A stretch of 32,772 nucleotides of DNA, taken from an uncultured Verrucomicrobiota bacterium. Its GTDB lineage: Bacteria > Verrucomicrobiota > Verrucomicrobiia > Limisphaerales > UBA9464. The notes beneath the pieces were generated by a model. It was given only the letters and a program-made list of their open reading frames with translations. It had not been told where the DNA came from and did not search any database. The stretch spans positions 1 to 32,772 of the forward strand of contig CAIWVP010000125.1 in the NCBI GenBank assembly GCA_903916195.1. The letters are read 5' to 3'. Within the stretch, counting starts at the first letter, position 1. Each line of letters starts with the position of its first letter. The translations under genes were made by a program, and so were the position numbers. This document shows positions 5,737 to 13,273 of this stretch, in pieces.

Positions 5737-7416
5737 GTGAAGAGATCCATCCTGCGTCAGCTCGCCTTCGCTTGGGTCGTCGTCGCGGTCGCGTCGGTCG
5801 ATGCCGCGTGGGCCGCCGGGCCCGGGCCGATCACGGCCGCCGAGGCCGCCGCCGCCGCGAAGGTCGCGGGCGTGGAGTTCAGCGAGGCCGAACGGATGCA
5901 GATGCTGCCCGCCTTGCAGGATAGGCTCGGGGCGTTGGCTGAGCTGCGCGCCGTTCCGTTGCCGAACCATCTTGCGCCGGCGCTCGTCTTTGATCCGCGT
6001 CCGCCTGGCTTCGTCATGCCCGTGGCACAGAAGGGGCTTCGTTGGACACCCCCGCGCGGCGTGAAGCGCCCGGCGGATCCGGACGCCCTCGCGTTCTTCT
6101 CGGTCGCCGAGCTATCGGCGTTGATCCGCTCGCGTCAGGTCACCTCGGAGGAGCTCACACGGCTCAGCCTCGGCCGGCTCAAGCGATACGGGCCGCCGCT
6201 CCATTGCGTCGTCACGCTCACGGAGGAACGCGCGCTCGCCGCCGCGAAGAAGTCCGATGCCGAGATCAGGGCCGGTCATCTCCGCGGTCCGCTCCACGGG
6301 ATCCCGTACGGCGCGAAGGACCTCCTCGACACGCGCGGGATCCGGACCACCTGGGGCGCCCCGCCGTTCACCAACCAGGTGCCCGACGCCGATGCGACGG
6401 TCATCCGGAAACTCGACGCGGCGGGCGCCGTGCTCGTCGCCAAGCTGAGCCTGGGCGAGCTCGCGATGGGCGATGTGTGGTTCGGCGGGATGACGCGCAA
6501 CCCGTGGAGCCCCACCAACGGATCGAGCGGCTCCTCTGCTGGATCCGCAGCGGCCGTCGCGGCCGGGCTCGTGCCGTTCGCCATCGGGTCCGAGACGCTC
6601 GGGTCGATCGTGTCGCCGGCAACCGTCTGCGGCGTGACCGGGCTGCGGCCGACCTTCGGCCGGGTGAGCCGGACCGGCGCGATGACGCTCTGCTGGTCGC
6701 TCGACAAGCTCGGGCCGCTCGCCCGCAGCGCGGAGGATTGCGCGCTCGTGCTCGGCGCCATCCGCGGTCCCGATGGACAGGACCTCTCCGCGATCGACGC
6801 GCCGTTCAGCTATCCGACACGGAGACCACTGGCGAAACTGCGCGTCGGCTATCTCAAGTCCGATTTCGAGAAGGAGCACGACCACAAGGCCGAGGACCTC
6901 GCGGCGCTCGATGTGTTGCGCCGGATCGGTGCCGAGCTCCGGCCGGTCGAACTGCCGAAGCATCCGAAACAACCGCTCTACATGCTGCTTTCCGCGGAGG
7001 CGGCGGCCGCGTTCGACGAGCTGACCCGGAGCGGGCTCGATGACCGACTGGTGCAGCAGGGCGATTGGAACTGGCCGAACTCCTTCCGCAGCGCGCGCTT
7101 CATCACGGCGGTCGACTACCTGGACGCGAACCGCGTCCGCGCGCGGCTCATGGCCGACATGGATGCCTTGTTCCGCGACCTCGACGTGCTGGTGGCGCCG
7201 GCCTGGAGCGGGAATTCGCTGCTCTACTCCAACATGACGGGACATCCGTGCGTCGTGGTCCCGACCGGTGACAAATCCGGCGGCGCGCCGGTCAGCATCT
7301 GTTTCCTCGGGAAACTGTTCGGCGAGGCCGAGGCGCTCGCCGCGGCCGATGCCTTCCAGAAGGACACGGCATGGCACCGGCAGAAGCCGGATCTGACGAA
7401 GCTCAACGGACTCTGA
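5737..7416 (+). CDS. secreted amidase-signature (GatA-like) hydrolase
   Basis: A 559-residue amidase-signature enzyme with an N-terminal signal peptide (KRSILRQLAFAWVVVAVASV, cleavage after AWA). The Ser-cisSer-Lys catalytic set is recognisable: Lys194 in GAKDLL, the GSSGSSAGSAAA loop (residues 262-273) and the nucleophile, probably Ser290, in GSETLGSIVSPA. The GSETLGS sequence differs from the usual GSDTGGS of GatA and cytosolic amidases. Residues ~30-85 form an extra N-terminal region before the ASPEELTRLSLxRL-like helix. The signal peptide argues against a role in tRNA-Gln transamidation even though gatB is in this window. The substrate is unknown; an extracytoplasmic amide is expected. 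GTG at 5737 is chosen because it gives a complete signal peptide; longer versions would read through the pseudogene on the other strand. Confidence 0.85.
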   Translation: MKRSILRQLAFAWVVVAVASVDAAWAAGPGPITAAEAAAAAKVAGVEFSEAERMQMLPALQDRLGALAELRAVPLPNHLAPALVFDPRPPGFVMPVAQKGLRWTPPRGVKRPADPDALAFFSVAELSALIRSRQVTSEELTRLSLGRLKRYGPPLHCVVTLTEERALAAAKKSDAEIRAGHLRGPLHGIPYGAKDLLDTRGIRTTWGAPPFTNQVPDADATVIRKLDAAGAVLVAKLSLGELAMGDVWFGGMTRNPWSPTNGSSGSSAGSAAAVAAGLVPFAIGSETLGSIVSPATVCGVTGLRPTFGRVSRTGAMTLCWSLDKLGPLARSAEDCALVLGAIRGPDGQDLSAIDAPFSYPTRRPLAKLRVGYLKSDFEKEHDHKAEDLAALDVLRRIGAELRPVELPKHPKQPLYMLLSAEAAAAFDELTRSGLDDRLVQQGDWNWPNSFRSARFITAVDYLDANRVRARLMADMDALFRDLDVLVAPAWSGNSLLYSNMTGHPCVVVPTGDKSGGAPVSICFLGKLFGEAEALAAADAFQKDTAWHRQKPDLTKLNGL

Positions 7417-7463
7417 GGTCGACCGCCCGGGTCCGTCTTATCTTTGCGCCGTTGCGCGGGCCC

Positions 7464-7985
7464 TCACTTCACCGCTGGCTTCGGTCCATCCTTGGCCGTC
7501 TCCTTCTTCGGCTCGGGATGTTCCTCGAGCCACTTCTTCGCTTCATCGTTCCCTCGTTCGGCGGACAACTTGTAGAGGCGACGGGCTTCGGTGGCGTCCT
7601 CCTCCACGCCTTTGCCTTCTTCATGGCGCTTGGCGAGGTCGAATGCCGCGCCGGCCGAACCGTCTTCGACCCGCTGCTTGAGGAAATCCACCACGCGTTG
7701 GTCTGCGCCGACCAGGGCCTTCTGGTTCCGCTGGTTCTGTCCTGCGGCGATGGCCGACGCCTGGGCATCGCGCGCCTTTTGGGCCTTGGCGACGGCCGCG
7801 GGATCAATCTGCGGCGCCGCCGGAGCGGAGGCCGCCGCGTTCTTGGACTGGGTCGCGGTGGCACCACCCGTGGCTTTGTCGAGCGAACCACGGATGCGCC
7901 CGACGGTCGCTTGGCGGGCGAGCGACGGGAGTTGGGCGGCGATGGCGAAGGCCGTCGCGATCAGGCAAAGGCGGAGAGTGCTCAT
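7464..7985 (-). CDS. secreted Sel1-repeat protein
   Basis: A 173-residue protein starting at ATG 7985 with a signal peptide (MSTLRLCLIATAFAIAAQLP, cleavage near SLA). An Ala/Gln-rich low-complexity region (~35-95) follows. A single clear Sel1-like alpha-alpha repeat lies at ~108-152 (GSAGAAFDLAKRHEEGKG then DATEARRLYKLSAERGN), and the tail is Lys/Pro-rich. Sel1 repeats mediate protein-protein contacts in the periplasm; the partner is not evident. It faces the amidase tail to tail with a 47-nt gap. The frame stays open upstream to 8171, but that extension is low-complexity and would bury the signal peptide, so I reject it. Confidence 0.75.
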   Translation of the reverse strand: MSTLRLCLIATAFAIAAQLPSLARQATVGRIRGSLDKATGGATATQSKNAAASAPAAPQIDPAAVAKAQKARDAQASAIAAGQNQRNQKALVGADQRVVDFLKQRVEDGSAGAAFDLAKRHEEGKGVEEDATEARRLYKLSAERGNDEAKKWLEEHPEPKKETAKDGPKPAVK

Positions 7986-8374
7986 GGCTTTTGCAAGATG
8001 CTGTAGTCCTGTCCGGGAGGTTTGGGAAGCCGTGATTTGGCCGTCGGCGAAGCCCATCTCGTCCGGATTGCTCGTGCCACTTCGCGCGGTGGTGTCGGGC
8101 GACGCCTTGGTGTTCGCGGATCTGATGGGGTGCCCCATCTTCCAGGACGTGGGGGACTTCGGGCCGTCCACCTCATGCGAGGTCGAAGTGATGATCCGTT
8201 CGGGACAGGGGGCGCTCGACCTCGGTCGACGGGAAAGTGTCCTCGTCCTCGGTGATCTGGTGTGAGGTCCGCGCCTGCCAGCTCGAGGTGTCCTACCATC
8301 CTGACCCGCTCGGGGCGCTTCGCTCGCGATTCTGTCTTCTGGATTCCGACGGCGGTCTGCTGTCTCCTCCGCCC
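7986..8374 (+). other. 389-nt intergenic region between divergent genes
   Basis: The region lies between the Sel1 gene (minus) and ispF (plus) and should hold both promoters. Several frames are open, but their translations are arginine- or proline-rich and look like high-GC shadows. I see no convincing -35/-10 pair, hairpin, riboswitch or gene remnant. The last 11 bases before the ispF ATG are pyrimidine-rich (ctcctccgccc) with no Shine-Dalgarno. Confidence 0.5.
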
Positions 8375-8854
8375 ATGATCCATGTCGGCATCGGATATGA
8401 TGTCCACCAACTCGTCGAAGGCCGCCCGCTCATCCTGGGTGGCGTCGAGATCCCGCACACGATGGGCTTGGACGGCCACAGCGACGCCGACGCCCTCGCC
8501 CACGCCATCACCGACGCCGTGCTCGGTGCGCTGGGCGAGGTCGATATCGGGCACTTTTTCCCCAACACGGACCCGCGGTGGAAGGGCGCGCCGAGCCGGG
8601 TGTTCCTGGAGGAAGCGGCCCGACAGGTCGGTCTCCGGGGCGGGCGCATCGTGAACATCGATGCGACGTTGCTCGCGGAGGCACCGAAGATCTTCCTGCA
8701 TATCCCGGCAATGAAGCAGAACCTGGGCTCGGCGCTCGGGATCGATCCGCGCAAAGTGGGTGTGAAGGCCACCACCAACGAGACGATGGGATTCATCGGC
8801 CGGCGCGAAGGCATCGCCGCGATGGCGGTCGCCAGCGTGGATCTGCCGGAATGA
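8375..8854 (+). CDS. ispF: 2-C-methyl-D-erythritol 2,4-cyclodiphosphate synthase
   Basis: A 159-residue protein of the usual length for IspF, starting MIHVGIGYDVH. Zinc ligands Asp9, His11 and His43 are in place, with GLDGHSDADAL (31-41) and DIGHFFPNTDPRWKGA following. The C-terminal KATTNETMGFIGRREGIAA segment is also typical. It converts CDP-methylerythritol 2-phosphate to the cyclodiphosphate with release of CMP in the non-mevalonate isoprenoid pathway. IspF is often joined to ispD; here no ispD is adjacent and the next gene is a small unknown. The start is chosen by homology; the same frame is open upstream to 8237 but does not extend the family match. Confidence 0.97.
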   Translation: MIHVGIGYDVHQLVEGRPLILGGVEIPHTMGLDGHSDADALAHAITDAVLGALGEVDIGHFFPNTDPRWKGAPSRVFLEEAARQVGLRGGRIVNIDATLLAEAPKIFLHIPAMKQNLGSALGIDPRKVGVKATTNETMGFIGRREGIAAMAVASVDLPE

Positions 8855-8897
8855 ACGGGCTTCTTCTCGTCCGTAGTTTCCGCCATGCTTCTCCCCC

Positions 8898-9185
8898 ATG
8901 GGCGCTAAAGCAGAGATCGGTTGGACGACCACCGGTGAAGACGGGGTGAAACGGCATGTCTACGCCCAGCGTGTCGGCAAGGACTGGCGGTTCTTCGAGC
9001 GCTCGAGACGGCGCGGCAAGGACATCGAGTGGGATGCGCTCGAGCATCCGCCCCTGCAGGACTGGCTGGAGCTGTTGGAATCGATCCAGCGCCGAGCGGG
9101 ACGCGACCTCAACCCGCCCGAGGCGGTCATCAACGTGAAGCGACTCATCCGCGACCGCTTCCCTGAGCACACCTTCGCGGATTGA
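8898..9185 (+). CDS. small conserved-looking hypothetical protein
   Basis: A 95-residue soluble protein with no family I recognise. It starts MGAKAEIGWTTTGEDGVKRH, is rich in charged and aromatic residues, and has an amphipathic central segment (PPLQDWLELLESIQRRAGR) and a C-terminal helix-like VINVKRLIRDRFPEH. Composition looks like real coding rather than a shadow, and the frame has a clean ATG after a pyrimidine run (ttctccccc). It lies 43 nt after ispF and 37 nt before the next gene, all on the plus strand. A shared transcript is possible, but nothing indicates a shared function. Confidence 0.7.
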   Translation: MGAKAEIGWTTTGEDGVKRHVYAQRVGKDWRFFERSRRRGKDIEWDALEHPPLQDWLELLESIQRRAGRDLNPPEAVINVKRLIRDRFPEHTFAD

Positions 9186-9222
9186 AGAGCGGGCCGGCGG
9201 GCCGGGGCTGGAACGTCTTCCT

Positions 9223-9972
9223 ATGCGACCGTTGATCCTCATCACGCCGAGCACGTCGCCCGCCGGGGCCGAGATGGCCGACCACTCGACCAGCGTGTCG
9301 AGCCGTTATCTCGACGCGGTGCTCGCAGCCGGCGGTCTGCCCGTGTCGCTGCCGTTGACGACCGATCGGGAGGTGTTGGCGGATGCCGTCGCGCAGGCGA
9401 GCGGCGTCTTGTTCAGCGGTGGCGACGATATCGATCCGAGGCGGTACTGGCCGGAGGTGCCGGAAGCGTTGCTCGCGACCTGCGACCTGGCCGAACCGGC
9501 GCGCGACGTGATGGAACTGGCGCTGCTCGCCGAGATCTTCCGCCAGCGGAAGCCGCTGCTCGCCATCTGCCGCGGCCATCAGTTGGTGAACGTCTTCCTC
9601 GGCGGCACGCTTTATGTCGATCTGCCCACCCAGGTCGCCAGCGTGGCGGCGCACAACCAGATGGACCTCCGCAACGATGTCGCGCACCGGGTCGATCTGC
9701 CCGCGGATAGCCGGTTCGCGGCGATCTCCGGGACGACCACGCTCGGGGTGAACAGCACGCATCACCAGGCGATCCACCGGTTGGCGTCGCCGTTGCGGGC
9801 TTCCGCGACGGCACCTGACGGCGTGGTCGAAGCCTCGGAACTGGGATCCGAAGGGCAGGGCCTCCTGCCGTGGTTCCAGTCTGTCCAGTACCATCCCGAA
9901 CGCTTGGCAGCGCCGGAACACGCCCGCTTGTTCCGGGCGTTCGTGGAGGCCTGCCGCACACCCGACCGATGA
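9223..9972 (+). CDS. class I glutamine amidotransferase-like gamma-glutamyl hydrolase (peptidase C26, PuuD-like)
   Basis: A 249-residue single-domain protein of the C26 family. The triad is visible: Cys116 in LAICRGHQ, His224 and Glu226 in VQYHPER. Upstream, LFSGGDDIDPRRY (residues ~64-76) is the conserved oxyanion-side motif of gamma-glutamyl-GABA hydrolases. It should hydrolyse a gamma-glutamyl bond in the cytoplasm. No other putrescine-degradation gene is nearby, so the substrate is open. The stop codon overlaps the start of the next gene (ATGA at 9969-9972), which suggests translational coupling to the methyltransferase. Confidence 0.9.
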   Translation: MRPLILITPSTSPAGAEMADHSTSVSSRYLDAVLAAGGLPVSLPLTTDREVLADAVAQASGVLFSGGDDIDPRRYWPEVPEALLATCDLAEPARDVMELALLAEIFRQRKPLLAICRGHQLVNVFLGGTLYVDLPTQVASVAAHNQMDLRNDVAHRVDLPADSRFAAISGTTTLGVNSTHHQAIHRLASPLRASATAPDGVVEASELGSEGQGLLPWFQSVQYHPERLAAPEHARLFRAFVEACRTPDR

Positions 9973-10763
9973 ACGCTCCACACACGATCCCGACGGGCCG
10001 GCCTTCCTGTTGTCCTTGGGCCGCCGTGCTCGCCCTCTTCCTTTGCTTGGCCGGAACCCTGGTTCCAGCCGCCTTTGCCGCGGAGGCCGCTCCTGCGCTT
10101 CCATCCCAGATGTACGAGTTCAGGCCCGGATTGCCCGATGGCACGGGCAAATGGTACCTCGGGCGCGAGATCGCCTGGTTCATGAGCCATCAGGGCGCGA
10201 TGTGGCTGGAACGGCCCGAGCGCGAGGAGGAGGAGCAGCCGACCCGTCTTGTCGAGGCGCTCAAGCTCAAGCCCGGAGAAGTCGTCGCCGACATCGGCGC
10301 GGGCAGCGGCTACCTGACCTGGCGCATGGCCAAGCGCGTCGGCCCGACCGGCAAGGTGTTCGCCAACGACATCCAGCCCGAGATGCTCGCGATCCTCCGC
10401 ACCAACGTGGCGGCGCACGGCGTCACCAACGTCGTCCCGGTGCTCGGCAGCGTCACCAACGTGGACCTGCCGGCCGCAGCGATCGACCTCGCCATCTTCG
10501 TGGACGTCTACCACGAGTGCGACCATCCGCATGAGATCATCCGGTCCTTGTGCCGCGCGCTGAAGCCGGGCGGTCGTCTGGTGTTCGTCGAGTACCGCGG
10601 CGAGGACAAATGGGTCCCGATCAAACCGTTGCACAAGATGACCGAGGCGCAGGTGCGCAAGGAGATGGCGCAGCAACCGCTGGATTGGGTGGAGACCGTG
10701 GGCTTCTTGCCGCGGCAGCACATCATCGTGTTCCGCCGGCGCGCCGGTCCGGCGCGGGATTGA
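9969..10763 (+). CDS. class I SAM-dependent methyltransferase with an N-terminal signal peptide
   Basis: A 264-residue protein whose ATG overlaps the stop of the gene before it. Residues 1-38 look like a signal peptide (hydrophobic AVLALFLCLAGTLVPAAFA, then AEA). The rest is a Rossmann methyltransferase: motif I DIGAGSGY (108-115), an acidic residue in FANDIQPEM, and post-motif VDVYHECDHPHEI with RALKPGGRLVFVEYRG. Because SAM is not expected outside the cytoplasm, the leader is puzzling; it may anchor the protein or the true start may be internal, although no later start fits well. Similar leaders on such methyltransferases occur in Planctomycetota and Verrucomicrobiota. The target is unknown. 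Confidence 0.8.
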   Translation: MNAPHTIPTGRPSCCPWAAVLALFLCLAGTLVPAAFAAEAAPALPSQMYEFRPGLPDGTGKWYLGREIAWFMSHQGAMWLERPEREEEEQPTRLVEALKLKPGEVVADIGAGSGYLTWRMAKRVGPTGKVFANDIQPEMLAILRTNVAAHGVTNVVPVLGSVTNVDLPAAAIDLAIFVDVYHECDHPHEIIRSLCRALKPGGRLVFVEYRGEDKWVPIKPLHKMTEAQVRKEMAQQPLDWVETVGFLPRQHIIVFRRRAGPARD

Positions 10764-10807
10764 TCCGCGGCCCGCGCAGGACGAGGGCGTCCGGTCGGCG
10801 CGGGGCG

Positions 10808-10855
10808 GAGACCGAGACCAAGACCGAGACCAATACCGGGACCAAGGCCGGGACC
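10808..10855 (+). repeat. degenerate hexanucleotide tandem repeat
   Basis: Eight consecutive 6-bp units of the form GAGACC, with drift to AAGACC, AATACC, GGGACC and AAGGCC, lie in the convergent gap between the methyltransferase and TPR genes. If translated, the run would give alternating Glu/Lys/Gly/Asn-Thr, but no gene carries it. It sits next to the nested palindrome at 10862. Confidence 0.75.
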
Positions 10856-10861
10856 GTGATG

Positions 10862-10938
10862 CTCAGCTGGAACGATGCGGTGGAACGGAGCGCGGACGTC
10901 TTCGTCCGCCAGACCACGCGGCGCTCCGCTGAGTTTTT
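10862..10938 (+). repeat. nested palindrome followed by T5 (REP-like element or terminator)
   Basis: Three stems are nested or closely overlapping: CTCAGC/GCTGAG (10862-10867 with 10928-10933), CGGAGCGC/GCGCTCCG (10886-10893 with 10921-10928) and GCGGACG/CGTCCGC (10892-10898 with 10903-10909, TCTT loop). Five T residues follow at 10934-10938. Adjacent stems share one or two bases, so not all pairs form at once. It lies about 100 nt after the methyltransferase stop, in the gap between convergent genes, where a terminator is expected. The layout also resembles dispersed intergenic palindromes. Confidence 0.6.
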
Positions 10939-10999
10939 CCACGGACCTGTGTGAAGCCGTCGGCCGTGGGCCTCCGCGCTCCGACGGCACCCTTCCGGT

Positions 11000-12247
11000 T
11001 CAGCGGGTGTGCGCCGCCGGATCCGGGATGCTCGCGTTGCCCCGCTTGAGGCCGATGTTCTGCTCGTAGTCTCCCAGCTTGAGCGTCTTGCTCTCCGCCT
11101 TCGCCCGCCGGTCCAGGCCGATGCGGGCGATGCGGTTCAACGCTTGGTCGGCCCATTGCGATCCTGGGAACGCCTGGCCGATGCGCTCGAGCGTGAGCTT
11201 CGCGACGCCGATGCCGTCGGAGGAACGGAGTTGGATGTCGGCGAGCTCGTTGAGCCAGCGCACGACATGGCGCGTCGGGGCGCTCGGCTGGCGGATGAGA
11301 TGTTCGAGTTGGTCGGTCGCCAGGTCGAAGCGGTTCGCGTGGTCGATGTAGAGCAAGGCCAGCTTCTCCCGCGCATCCCAATCTTCCGGGAACAGATCGA
11401 GGTGGGCGGTCAGGCGGTCGATCTCGCCCGCCATGTCCTCCGGCAGCGCTTGGCTCGCGCCGTGGTCGTCCGCGAGCCCGATCCTCGTCTCGTGGTGGGT
11501 GACCACCAACTTGGGCCGCTCGGTTTTCTGCGCGAGCTGGTCGGCGCCCGGGAGATGCGCGAGATGTTGGTGCGCGGTCAGAGCGGCCTCGCTGTCGGGG
11601 AAGCGGTCGACGATGCGCTGATAGGTCTCGCGGGCGGACGGGATGTCGTTGAGCCGGTTGAGCTGGAGCTCGGCGATGCGGTTGAGCGCCACTGCCACCT
11701 CGCCGCCGGCCCGGCCCGGGGTGTCGACCATCTCCGTCAGGATCGCGACGGCGGTGGCCGTGTCCTTGAGGTCTTCGAGATGGATGCTCGCCAGAAGATG
11801 CAGGCCTTCGGCGTCGCCGGGGAAGAGAGCGAGCTGGGCCTCGACGGCGGCCAATGCCTGCGTGGGTTCGCCCCGCTTCCGGTGCGCGACGGCGTGCGGA
11901 TAGAACGGACGCCGCTCCACCTCCTCGTCACCGCCGGTCATCGATCCGAGGATCGGGCTGAGCAGGCCGCTGACGATGTGGGGCAACCACATCGCGGCCA
12001 AAGGGATCGCGGCCACGAGCACGGCGAAGAGGGCGATGAACTTGGCCGACTCCCTGCCGTCCTTCCCGATGGCAAACGAGACGCCGACGACCACGAACAG
12101 ACCGACGGTGAGGAGGATCTTGCCGGGCAAGGACATCATCTCTCCGATGCTCCCCGCTTTGGCGATGCGTGCCATCAGCAGGAGCGTGACCAAGCCCAAC
12201 CCGACCGCGAAGAGGAAACCGGCGAACAACGATGCGAAGAGGAACAT
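11000..12247 (-). CDS. membrane-anchored TPR protein
   Basis: A 415-residue protein starting at ATG 12247. Three hydrophobic segments occupy roughly residues 4-26, 43-62 and 69-92, separated by short charged loops. After them comes a long soluble part (~105-415) built of TPR-like helix pairs, for example AVAHRKRGEPTQALAAVEAQ, ALNRIAELQLNRLNDIPSAR and LLYIDHANRFDLATDQLEHL. TPRs act as scaffolds, so a membrane-bound assembly or quality-control role is plausible, but no partner is encoded next to it. The open frame extends to 12346; the later start is chosen because it begins at the first membrane segment. The 3' end faces the methyltransferase gene. Confidence 0.82.
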   Translation of the reverse strand: MFLFASLFAGFLFAVGLGLVTLLLMARIAKAGSIGEMMSLPGKILLTVGLFVVVGVSFAIGKDGRESAKFIALFAVLVAAIPLAAMWLPHIVSGLLSPILGSMTGGDEEVERRPFYPHAVAHRKRGEPTQALAAVEAQLALFPGDAEGLHLLASIHLEDLKDTATAVAILTEMVDTPGRAGGEVAVALNRIAELQLNRLNDIPSARETYQRIVDRFPDSEAALTAHQHLAHLPGADQLAQKTERPKLVVTHHETRIGLADDHGASQALPEDMAGEIDRLTAHLDLFPEDWDAREKLALLYIDHANRFDLATDQLEHLIRQPSAPTRHVVRWLNELADIQLRSSDGIGVAKLTLERIGQAFPGSQWADQALNRIARIGLDRRAKAESKTLKLGDYEQNIGLKRGNASIPDPAAHTR

Positions 12248-12572
12248 GGGTGGACGGGGAGTTGTTGTCGGGAAACAAGCACAGGAGCCCAGGAGCGTCC
12301 ACGACGATTTGTCGGATGCGCCATGCGGGCGGGCGTAACCGCACACAGCCCCAGGAATCGGTAGGGACGCGCTGCCGTGTGTCCGTGGAATGCCGTCGGC
12401 CCGTGTCGCAGCCGGCCGGGACCTCGCGACGCTGGTCTCGGCCGAAGTATCGGCGGCGCAGCAGCGCCGCCCTACCTCGGGGGCAGTGCCAAGATGCGCC
12501 CGTCACGCGCGGGCGGGTGCGTCACCCTTGCTGCCGGATGATCCTGTGTCCCGGCTGCTGCGCCGCCGACCG
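12248..12572 (-). other. 325-nt intergenic region with a REP-like hairpin
   Basis: The gap between the pseudopilin stop and the TPR start contains an exact 8-bp stem (12452-12459 with 12464-12471, GGCGGCGC/GCGCCGCC, loop AGCA). There is no T-run on either side, so it is a poor intrinsic terminator; I read it as a dispersed GC-rich palindrome of REP type. No gene or gene remnant was recognised, and no clear promoter for the TPR gene. Confidence 0.5.
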
Positions 12573-13250
12573 TCATGGACCGGCGTCGTGGGGATACCAG
12601 AGAAGGTCGGGATTGTTGGTGCGGCCTTTGCCGTTGGTGAAGTCCCGGTAGGCGGCGACCGGGAAACGTTGCGCGTGCCCGTCGAGCAGGAGGAAATCGC
12701 AGCCGCGCGAATGAAGGTTCGTGTGGGCGTTGTTCGCGGAGGCGACCGCGGCGAGCTTCCCGTTGTCGAAGAGCCAGACCGTGAACGCCGGCCAAGGAAG
12801 GGTCCCGAGCTTCACCTGGACACCGGTCCCGGACCCGTTCACGTGCTCGTTGAGGCAGTAGTGGAAGAGGTTGTTGGTGTTGCTGCGCCTCGGGTTCGAC
12901 GGGCAGAGCCAGACCGAGCGGCCGAGCGGCGCGGCCGGGTTGGTGCGCCAAGGCATGTCGCGATAGGGCGCGATACCCATCGTCCTCGGCAGGTCGACGT
13001 ACCAGCCTTCCACGGTGGAGGTGCCGTTGGGCGTGCCGTCCTGTGGCAGGAGATCACCGTTGTCCATGGCGAAGAGGAACGTCGCGACGCCCCATTGCTT
13101 GAGGTTGCCGAGGCAGACCACGGTGCCGGCCTTCGACTTGGCGCGCGACAACGCGGGCGACAGCAGGCCGGCGATGACCGCGATGATCACCACGACGACG
13201 AGCAGCTCCAGGAGGGTGAAAGCCCGGTCGGTCGTCGGATGCCGCGTCAT
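12573..13250 (-). CDS. type II secretion pseudopilin-like protein (H-X9-DG family)
   Basis: A 225-residue protein with a class III prepilin signal: a short leader ending in Ala10, then FTLLELLVVVVIIAVIAG, with Phe11 as the mature N-terminus and Glu15 at mature position +5. Ala at -1 instead of Gly is a tolerated variant. Near the C-terminus, His180 and Asp190-Gly191 form the H-X9-DG motif typical of the very numerous pseudopilin-like proteins of Planctomycetota and Verrucomicrobiota. CLGNLKQWG and an LPQDG segment are also characteristic. It should be processed by a prepilin peptidase and held in the inner membrane or cell envelope. The start is 23 nt after the stop of the large secreted protein, so the two are almost certainly one operon. 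Confidence 0.92.
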   Translation of the reverse strand: MTRHPTTDRAFTLLELLVVVVIIAVIAGLLSPALSRAKSKAGTVVCLGNLKQWGVATFLFAMDNGDLLPQDGTPNGTSTVEGWYVDLPRTMGIAPYRDMPWRTNPAAPLGRSVWLCPSNPRRSNTNNLFHYCLNEHVNGSGTGVQVKLGTLPWPAFTVWLFDNGKLAAVASANNAHTNLHSRGCDFLLLDGHAQRFPVAAYRDFTNGKGRTNNPDLLWYPHDAGP

Positions 13251-13273
13251 GCGGCGACTCCCCCGCCGACCGC

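Noticed and set aside
5737-7416. gatA as partner of the gatB in this window
   Set aside because: It has an N-terminal signal peptide, an extra N-terminal region and a variant nucleophile loop.
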